Below the pieces are notes generated by a model that saw nothing but the letters and a program-made list of their open reading frames with translations, did not search any database and had not been told where the DNA came from. A DNA stretch of 20,260 nt from GCA-002282575 sp964493995 (GTDB lineage Bacteria > Pseudomonadota > Gammaproteobacteria > Thiomicrospirales > Thiomicrospiraceae): the NCBI GenBank assembly GCA_964493995.1, contig CAZBQD010000039.1, positions 1-20,260 on the forward strand. Reading direction: 5' to 3'. Both the position numbers and the translations under genes were made by a program. This document shows, one piece after another, positions 15,169-20,260 of this stretch; the stretch's first letter is position 1; every line of letters begins with the position of its first letter.

Positions 15169-16392
15169 ATGCCCAGCTTTGATTATCAAGCCCTAAACAC
15201 CAACGGTAAGACGGTTAAGGGAACACAAACAGCCGATTCGGCTTACAGTCTTCGGGCGAGTTTGCGTGCGCAAGGCTTAACGCCGGTGTCGGTGAGTGAA
15301 GTGCAAATGGCGAACCAGCAAGCCTCGGCTTGGTGGCAGGCCAGTTTCTGGCGCGGTTACTTGCCGTTAAAAGAATTGGTGCTATTGACGCGACAACTGG
15401 CGACGTTATTGGAAGGGGGTTTGCCCTTAGCGCAGGTGTTGTCGATTTTATCGGCACAAGCGGAAAGTAAACGCTTGGGGCGATTACTCACCCATGTGCA
15501 TGGTCAGGTGCAGGAAGGTCAGTCGTTAGCGAATGCCTTTCGCAGTGCGCCTTATCGTCTGCCCGATGATGTGGTGGCGATGATTGGTGCGGGCGAAGAG
15601 TCGGGCAATTTAACGGTGGTGATGGCCAGATTGGCCGATGCCATCGAATTACGCGAGCAGGTGTCGGGACAAATGAAAGGGGCGATGTTTTACCCCATTT
15701 TAATGCTCACCTTGTCGCTCGCGATTGTTGTTTTTTTACTCACTGTGGTGGTGCCGAAAGTGGTGGTGATGTTCACCCACATGAAGCAATCGCTACCCCC
15801 GTTAACGCAAGGCCTGATTGCCGTCAGTGATTGGTTAGCCAACTGGTGGTTTGTGTTGTTACTGCTACTTTTGGTGGCTTTTGGCGTGTTTAAGTGGCTA
15901 CTAAAGCGCGATGCCATTCGCTTGCGTTGGCATCAGCTGTTGTTGCGCTTACCGCTGTTTGGCAAATTGCTGACAGAATCGAACACAGCCCGTTGGGCGC
16001 GTACCTTGTCGGTGTTGTTGAATAGCGGGGTACCGGCGGTAGAAGCCTTGCGTATTTCGGCGCAGGTGTTGAGCTTGTTGCCGCAACGGTTAGCGGTCGA
16101 TAACATGGCGGTACAAGTGCGAGAGGGCGTGCCTTTGTATCGCGCTTTGGCCGAATCTAGGGCCTTTCCTTCATTGGTGCGCTATTTAGTGGAAAGTGGC
16201 GAAGCGTCGGGACGGCTACCTGATATGCTGGGTCGTGTGGCGCATCACTACGAAGTGAGTACACAAGCCTTGTCGGCTTCGTTGGTGAAGCTGATTGAAC
16301 CGGTACTGATTTTGGTCATGGGTGGCGTGGTGTTACTGATTGTTATGGCCATTTTATTGCCTATTTTTGCCATGAATCAGTTGGTTGGGTAG
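15169..16392 (+). CDS. gspF: Type II secretion system inner-membrane protein GspF
   Basis: GspF is the polytopic platform protein of the T2SS that contacts the GspE ATPase. The start at 15169 gives the family's usual opening, MPSFDYQALNTNGKTVKGT; an ATG eight codons upstream is possible. Two homologous cytoplasmic domains are seen, each with its membrane segment: the first with LTRQLATLLEGGLPLAQVLSIL and GEESGNLTVVMARLA, the second with WARTLSVLLNSGVPAVEALRI and ESGEASGRLPDMLGRVA. Membrane helices lie at about 183-206, 228-250 and 378-402. It is intact and complete (407 residues). It lies alone, between the TA module and a lipoprotein paralogue, and within a segment bounded by large inverted repeats. 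Confidence 0.95.
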   Translation: MPSFDYQALNTNGKTVKGTQTADSAYSLRASLRAQGLTPVSVSEVQMANQQASAWWQASFWRGYLPLKELVLLTRQLATLLEGGLPLAQVLSILSAQAESKRLGRLLTHVHGQVQEGQSLANAFRSAPYRLPDDVVAMIGAGEESGNLTVVMARLADAIELREQVSGQMKGAMFYPILMLTLSLAIVVFLLTVVVPKVVVMFTHMKQSLPPLTQGLIAVSDWLANWWFVLLLLLLVAFGVFKWLLKRDAIRLRWHQLLLRLPLFGKLLTESNTARWARTLSVLLNSGVPAVEALRISAQVLSLLPQRLAVDNMAVQVREGVPLYRALAESRAFPSLVRYLVESGEASGRLPDMLGRVAHHYEVSTQALSASLVKLIEPVLILVMGGVVLLIVMAILLPIFAMNQLVG

Positions 16393-16415
16393 CTATTCCT
16401 TAAGCAAAAATTCTG

Positions 16416-16424
16416 TGTTAAAAT
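16416..16424 (+). promoter_or_regulatory. Extended -10 for the lipoprotein paralogue
   Basis: TGTTAAAAT fits TGnTATAAT well and would start transcription about 37 bases before the ATG at 16469. The same 13-bp context (TGTGTTAAAATGA) recurs before the Rpn gene at 18119-18131. Confidence 0.4.
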
Positions 16425-16485
16425 GAAAAATGCTTTTATCGAACTTATATTTGACACAGGATAACGCCATGAACCAAACTGGTTA

Positions 16486-16530
16486 CAGCACAGCACAGCA
16501 CAGCACAGCACAGCACAGCACAGCACAGCA
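16486..16530 (+). repeat. (CAGCA)9 pentanucleotide repeat
   Basis: There are nine perfect tandem copies of CAGCA with no interruptions, six codons after the ATG. Since five is not a multiple of three, each gain or loss changes the downstream frame. Polymerase slippage on such short repeats is the standard mechanism of translational phase variation, as with pentamers in neisserial opa genes. Confidence 0.97.
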
Positions 16531-16607
16531 CTAACTTAGCTTGCGCCCCCTCATTTCGTCCTCTTTCTGTCGCTATTCATGCCATTTTATTAACCAGTCT
16601 GCTCACG

Positions 16608-17777
16608 GCTTGTGGTGGCGGTGGCGGTTCTAGCAGTGCACCTGCTGCTGAAACACCCATTATAACTGACGCGCCCACGCAAGCACCAACGCAATCCGTT
16701 TCGGGGCTGGGTGTGGATGGTTATATTGCAGGCGCAACCGTTTTTCTCGACCTGAATGGCAATGGTATCAACGACAATGAACCGACGACAACAACCGATG
16801 CGCAAGGAAGATACACGCTAAACGGTATTAGCTTATTGCCGGGTCAAGTGTTGCTGAGTAGTCAATTAGTGCTAAGCGGTGGTGCCGATACGGGTACAGG
16901 TCAGCCTTTCAACGGCGTGATGACAGCCAAACCCGATGCGAATAATCCCAGTACACATATCACACCCTTAACGACGCTCGTCAATGCCTTAGCTGGCACT
17001 AATCCCACAGCAGAAAGCTTAGCCAATGCTAAAGCGACCTTAGGTAAGGTATTGGGTATCAGTGCAGATAATGTTACCGCCGACCCGATGACCATGGCAG
17101 TAGAAGAACCCGCCATACTGCAAAAAGCCGTGGCTATGCAAAAAGCCATTGAAGTTTTGGCGAGTGCCGAAGCGGGTGTGTCGGGCAACTTGGCGCAAGC
17201 TACGCAAAATGCCGCCAATGCCATTGCCCAGACTATCGCGCAGGTGGCTTCGGTGGTTAATGCCGCTCAACCCGAATCCTTACCCAGTGTTTCGAGTTTG
17301 ATTCAAACCACCGTTAATACGCAAACCAGTCAATTTCGTAACCCCTCGGCGGTGCAGTCGGTGGCGGCACTAGCCGCTGAAACGGCGAATAAAACGGAGT
17401 TAGTGGTTTCTGCTGCCGTGTCAACCTTGCTCGCTTCGGGCGCAGTAACGAGTAATACTTCTGCCGATAACATTGCTAACGCGGTTCAGGAAAGTGTTAA
17501 TACCTCGGTAGCCGCCTTGTCGGAATTGCATGATTTGGTATTGGCTTCGGCTAAAATCGTCACGACAACGCCCAGCTCTGTGCCTTTATCCTTAACAGGA
17601 ATCATTAACCAAAATGCCGCTATCTTAGGTGCACGTGCAGATACCTTGCTCTCACTGGCAAGCAGTGCACAAACAACGACGGTACCGACTTTAACGCAAA
17701 ACAATATTAACCAAGTGGCGCAAAGTCTGGCCGCGGTGCATGAAAGCAGTCAAAGTATTAAGGTGGAACTTCCTTCG
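16608..17777 (+). repeat. Inverted repeat arm B (about 1.17 kb)
   Basis: This is the match to arm A (12984-14147) in opposite orientation. The DNA between the arms (14148-16607) contains both 5' ends, the TA module and gspF. Arm B carries an extra GGCGGT just after the lipobox cysteine. Confidence 0.92.
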
Positions 17778-17780
17778 ATT

Positions 17781-17876
17781 GCTCCGTCAGTGGCTCCGTC
17801 AGTGGCTCCGTCAGTGGCTCCGTCAGTGGCTCCGTCAGTGGCCCCGACAGCCGCTCCGACAGTAGCTCCGACACCT
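17781..17876 (+). repeat. 12-bp coding tandem repeat (VAPS), short paralogue
   Basis: There are five perfect copies of GCTCCGTCAGTG (17781-17840) followed by three degenerate ones. The units read GTG GCT CCG TCA, synonymous with but different from the GTA GCA CCG TCA units of the long gene. Confidence 0.9.
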
Positions 17877-18037
17877 GCACCAACAGCATTGCCTAATACA
17901 ACCTATACTGCAACCACATCGAGCAGCCTGCAAACAGCGACCGGTAGCAATATTCAGTTGCCAGCGGGATACAGCAATATCGCTGTATCGAAGACTTAAC
18001 CCTGTCTGCCGATAGCTACGACTTAGCCAATGCCGTG

Positions 18038-18117
18038 GCGATTCATACGGTGGGTGTGTCGCCGATATAATGTCTACATAAGTAAGCAAATGACCCCACC
18101 CAAGCGGTGGGGTTTTT
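18038..18117. repeat. About 80-bp direct repeat, left copy (flanks the Rpn gene)
   Basis: This matches 19051-19128 (78 bp) with a 2-bp indel next to a substitution and one further substitution. It begins within the coding-like 3' end of the lipoprotein paralogue (GCGATTCATACGG) and ends in the terminator T tract. Confidence 0.93.
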
Positions 18118-18119
18118 TT
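18094..18119 (+). terminator. Rho-independent terminator after the lipoprotein paralogue
   Basis: A stem CCCCACC/GGTGGGG with loop CAAGC is followed by seven T. Confidence 0.92.
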
Positions 18120-18120
18120 G

Positions 18121-18129
18121 TGTTAAAAT
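18121..18129 (+). promoter_or_regulatory. Extended -10 for the Rpn gene
   Basis: TGTTAAAAT lies directly after the terminator T tract and about 35 bases before the Rpn ATG. It is identical to the -10 before the lipoprotein paralogue. Confidence 0.4.
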
Positions 18130-18164
18130 GACCCTCAGTGCAACCATAGGGCAGGAACCGAGCC

Positions 18165-19046
18165 ATGAAATTCCTCGATGTTAAAACCGACTACGCCTTT
18201 AAAAGAGTGTTTGGCTCGACCTCGTCAGTGCCCCTGCTCATCAGCTTTCTTAATGCCATACTCGACTATAATGGCGAAGATGAAATTATCGATCTAACCA
18301 TACTCGATCCTTATCTTGTGCCCAAACTTCAAGGCATGAAAGACACCTACGTTGATGTTCGCGCCAAACTCGCGAATGGCAACAGCATCATTATCGAAAT
18401 GCAAGTGCTTAATGTACAAGGTTTTGAACAGCGCGTGCTTTACAACGCCGCCAAAGAATTTTCTAACCAACTGCAAACAGGGCAAGCTTACAAACTTCTC
18501 AACCCTGTTATCGCCATTACGTTTACCGACTTTGAAATGTTTAACGATATTAGTCATTATCAAAGCAACTTCGTATTACAAGAAAAAAACCAATTCATCC
18601 AATACAGCGACGACATCGAACTGGTCTTTATCGAGCTACCCAAGTTCACTAAAAGTCTAGACGAGCTAAGGGGTATTAAAGACAAATGGATTTACTTCGT
18701 TAAAAACGCAGGCAAACTCGACTACATCCCCGATGCACTGCAAGAACCCTGCATCAGCGAAGCGATGAATATGGTCAACGAAGCCAGCTTAAGCAAAGAA
18801 GAACTAGAACTCCAACACCGCCGCCACGACTTTATTCTATTACAACAAGGCAGCCTAGAGCTGGCAGAAGAAAAAGGCGAAGCTAGAGGCATTGAAATGG
18901 GTAAAGAATTAGGTAAACAGGAAGGTGAGCAAGCCAAAGCCCTAGAGATAGCACGCAACCTGCTGGATGTGTTAGACGATGCGACCATTTCTGCTAAAAC
19001 AGACTTATCCATCGAAGCTATTAAAGCCCTAAGATATGGAGAATAG
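18165..19046 (+). CDS. Rpn-family recombination-promoting nuclease / putative PD-(D/E)XK transposase
   Basis: This is a 293-residue member of the Rpn (TIGR01784-type) family. The start MKFLDVKTDYAFKRVFG is diagnostic. The nuclease core lies in YVDVRAKLANGNSIIIEMQV (about residues 61-80), giving the D and E-x-Q of the PD-(D/E)XK fold, followed by FEQRVLYNAAKEFSNQL and LNPVIAITFTDFEMF. The C-terminal half is helical, with Gly/Glu/Lys-rich EKGEARGIEMGKELG repeats. E. coli Rpn proteins nick DNA and raise RecA-independent recombination. AGGA lies eight bases before the ATG. The gene is bracketed by direct repeats of about 80 bp, each with a terminator, so it looks like an inserted unit. Confidence 0.92.
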   Translation: MKFLDVKTDYAFKRVFGSTSSVPLLISFLNAILDYNGEDEIIDLTILDPYLVPKLQGMKDTYVDVRAKLANGNSIIIEMQVLNVQGFEQRVLYNAAKEFSNQLQTGQAYKLLNPVIAITFTDFEMFNDISHYQSNFVLQEKNQFIQYSDDIELVFIELPKFTKSLDELRGIKDKWIYFVKNAGKLDYIPDALQEPCISEAMNMVNEASLSKEELELQHRRHDFILLQQGSLELAEEKGEARGIEMGKELGKQEGEQAKALEIARNLLDVLDDATISAKTDLSIEAIKALRYGE

Positions 19047-19050
19047 TGTA

Positions 19051-19128
19051 GCGATTCATACGGTGGGCGTCGCCGATATAATGTCTACATAAGTAAGGAA
19101 ATGACCCCACCCAAGCGGTGGGGTTTTT
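19051..19128. repeat. About 80-bp direct repeat, right copy
   Basis: This is the second copy of 18038-18117, beginning five bases after the Rpn stop. It still reads as an open tail (VAIHTVGVADIMST then TAA) in one frame, as expected for the duplicated 3' end of a coding gene. Confidence 0.93.
19105..19128 (+). terminator. Rho-independent terminator after the Rpn gene
   Basis: The stem CCCCACC/GGTGGGG and loop are the same as in the left copy, followed by five T. Confidence 0.9.
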
Positions 19129-19164
19129 GCTTGTGATAGAATAAACGCATAGGTAGCAGTCTTG

Positions 19165-19193
19165 TTGGTTAAAACAGCTATTTACGCTATGAT
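19165..19193 (+). promoter_or_regulatory. Candidate promoter for the small coiled-coil protein
   Basis: TTGGTT (19165-19170), a 17-bp spacer and TATGAT (19188-19193) precede the ATG at 19217, which has an AAGGAG ribosome site seven bases upstream. Confidence 0.45.
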
Positions 19194-19216
19194 ATGCCCA
19201 CATTAAGGAGCAAGTT

Positions 19217-19486
19217 ATGAGTACCATTACCTTCGACACCATGGCATTTGTAGACACGTTAACCAGCGCAGGGGTTCCAGAGGCACAAGCCAAAGCAGAG
19301 GCTAAAGCCGTTACTGCGGCAATTGCTAGTGCGGTCGATGTGACATTAGCAACAAAAAATGATGTTAGCCAAGTCAGGTCTGACATTGCCGCATCCAAGT
19401 TAGATATGTTGAAATGGATGATCGGTCTGATTCTTGGACAGACAGCGTTACTTATTACGATTCTGCCTAAGATTATGGGGCATTAA
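19217..19486 (+). CDS. DUF1640-like small coiled-coil membrane protein
   Basis: This is an 89-residue protein. The N-terminal part (ITFDTMAFVDTLTSAGVPEAQAKAEAKAV) and the Ala-rich coiled coil with ATKNDVSQVRSDI match the small bacterial DUF1640/CCDC90-like proteins. The C-terminus has one transmembrane helix (about 66-84). Such proteins are frequent in sulfur bacteria and cyanobacteria and often sit near Rpn-type genes; their function is unknown. AAGGAG lies seven bases before the ATG. Confidence 0.82.
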   Translation: MSTITFDTMAFVDTLTSAGVPEAQAKAEAKAVTAAIASAVDVTLATKNDVSQVRSDIAASKLDMLKWMIGLILGQTALLITILPKIMGH

Positions 19487-19520
19487 CCACGTTACGCTTT
19501 TCGTGTATGAAAGGTCAATA

Positions 19521-20126
19521 ATGCGAGATTATTGGCAACAGCCCATCTGGTCACAAGCCATTGTTGGTAAGCGGGTGCAATTGGTGCGTCCACAGCCGAA
19601 GCATTTTCCGTTATTGCTTAACTGGTTTAGCCATTCTGATTTTGTCTCCGATTACAATGCTTTCTTAGGGCAACCCATTTTAGCAGCGCAAGGCTATATC
19701 CAGCGAACCAGCCTACCGCGACAACAACTACAACAGTTAGATTGGCTGGTGGAAGACAAGCAAGGTAATGCGTTGGGCATTGCCAGCTTAGCCGACTTAC
19801 AGCACTTTCATCGTCGTGCCGAATTGTTGGTCGGCTTTCCCCACAAAACGAATGACCGCATGGTGCTTGAAACCACCTTGTTGGTATTGCACACTGCTTT
19901 TATGGTATTGGGTTTGGAAAAAGTAACCAGTCTGGTTTATGGTTCTAATCTACGCGCGCAACAAGCTACCATGAATTTAGGTTTTCGAGTAGAAGGGCGC
20001 CTAGCGTCGCATTTAGTCTCTCCCATCACACAACAGCGCGAAGATTTGTTTGTCAATGCCATGTTGAAAGATGAATATTTGAATCATCCCGGAATACGCA
20101 AGTTGAATAAACGTCTACTGGCTTAA
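19521..20126 (+). CDS. GNAT family N-acetyltransferase (RimJ/RimL-like)
   Basis: This is a 201-residue protein. The start at 19521 (MRDYWQQPIW) has AAAGG seven bases upstream; a longer frame from 19434 would overlap the preceding gene and lacks support. The fold is recognisable from VRPQPKHFPLLLNWFSH near the start, GNALGIASLADL in the central sheet, and the acetyl-CoA region LGLEKVTSLVYGSNLRAQQATMNLGFRVEGRL (about 132-163). It would transfer an acetyl group to a protein N-terminus or a small amine; the substrate is not known. It is the last complete gene in the window and appears unrelated to the lipoprotein locus. Confidence 0.82.
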   Translation: MRDYWQQPIWSQAIVGKRVQLVRPQPKHFPLLLNWFSHSDFVSDYNAFLGQPILAAQGYIQRTSLPRQQLQQLDWLVEDKQGNALGIASLADLQHFHRRAELLVGFPHKTNDRMVLETTLLVLHTAFMVLGLEKVTSLVYGSNLRAQQATMNLGFRVEGRLASHLVSPITQQREDLFVNAMLKDEYLNHPGIRKLNKRLLA

Positions 20127-20193
20127 GCTATGCTATGATTGGCGTATTCTTTGTTAATTAAAGTTCATCTCTAAAATTTCTAATAGGAAGGGG

Positions 20194-20260
20194 ATGAAAG
20201 GAACCTTATAGTGGACCCCAGTTTTTGAACAAATTACCGATCTGATTTAAGATGGTAACC
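20194..20260 (+). other. Possible interrupted gene start and insertion-sequence edge
   Basis: A very strong ribosome site (AGGAAGGGG, 20185-20193) leads directly into an ATG at 20194, but the frame stops after five codons at TAG 20209. From about 20209 the sequence TAGTGGACCCCAGTTTTTG resembles the terminal repeats of IS3-family elements, which often carry TGGACCCC or TGACCCC. If so, an insertion sequence has entered the next gene just after its start. The other end lies outside the window, so this is tentative. Confidence 0.3.

Larger units (their letters stand above)
16469..18070 (+). pseudogene. Lipoprotein paralogue, out of frame at a pentanucleotide repeat (phase-OFF or decaying)
   Basis: An ATG at 16469 with AGGA seven bases upstream opens a 21-codon frame that runs through the CAGCA repeat and stops at TAA 16532-16534. 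The lipoprotein body is in another frame (open from 16473 to 17999) and has no ATG, GTG or TTG before its lipobox; its first possible start is a GTG at 16713, past the signal peptide. In the body frame one reads PSFRPLSVAIHAILLTSLLTAC, GGGGGSSS, the SdrD/Cna-B-like module, the Ala-rich region and a VAPS linker, as in the long lipoprotein. A different short C-terminus follows, in which a second frameshift near 17985 ends the protein at 17999; the other frame continues as coding-like sequence to 18070. Seven or ten repeats instead of nine would join the ATG to the body. Confidence 0.75.

Overview
The window (about 20.3 kb) is gammaproteobacterial in character. It carries a type II secretion (T2SS) cluster, an OmpR/EnvZ-type two-component pair, a diheme cytochrome, and the small accessory genes (Uma2, Rpn, YefM-YoeB, DUF1640-like) that are common in Thiotrichales-like sulfur bacteria. 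That placement is an inference from gene content; no rRNA or tRNA gene is present to confirm it.

Layout. Positions 1-1191 (minus strand) hold a small set of exported or stress-type genes: a Gly/Gln-rich secreted peptide, a DUF2202 ferritin-like protein, and a lipoprotein cut by the window edge. Divergent from them (1282-3053) is a response regulator/histidine kinase pair. A membrane-anchored diheme c-type cytochrome follows (3154-5136). Then come gspC, gspD and gspE (5199-9623), which overlap or nearly abut. gspF does not follow; it lies at 15169-16392, after about 5.5 kb of accessory DNA. That DNA contains a Uma2-type nuclease, an outer-membrane barrel and a 963-residue lipoprotein (all minus strand), and a YefM-YoeB toxin-antitoxin module. 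After gspF come a truncated paralogue of the lipoprotein (plus strand), an Rpn-family nuclease gene, a small coiled-coil membrane protein, a GNAT acetyltransferase, and what may be the edge of an insertion sequence.

Main discovery. The two lipoprotein paralogues appear to form a variable surface-protein locus built around gspF. (1) They share about 1.17 kb of nearly identical DNA in inverted orientation (12984-14147 and 16608-17777). Recombination between these arms would flip the 2.46 kb between them and exchange the promoters and signal peptides of the two genes. (2) The long gene has a TTGACA -35 box separated from its -10 by an 18-bp spacer that contains nine consecutive G, the architecture of known phase-variable promoters. 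(3) The short paralogue begins with nine copies of the pentanucleotide CAGCA. At this copy number the ATG is out of frame with the lipobox and body (OFF); seven or ten copies would put it in frame. (4) The shared N-terminal part is joined to different C-terminal parts in the two genes, through a VAPS linker whose 12-bp repeats have been homogenised separately in each copy. The long lipoprotein also overlaps the barrel gene by 23 bp, suggesting a surface-display or export pair.

A second pattern: two accessory units, the TA module and the Rpn gene, are each bracketed by direct repeats of about 80 bp. The repeats duplicate the neighbours' control DNA (a divergent promoter region in one case, a 3' end plus terminator in the other), so each flanking gene keeps its own signal.
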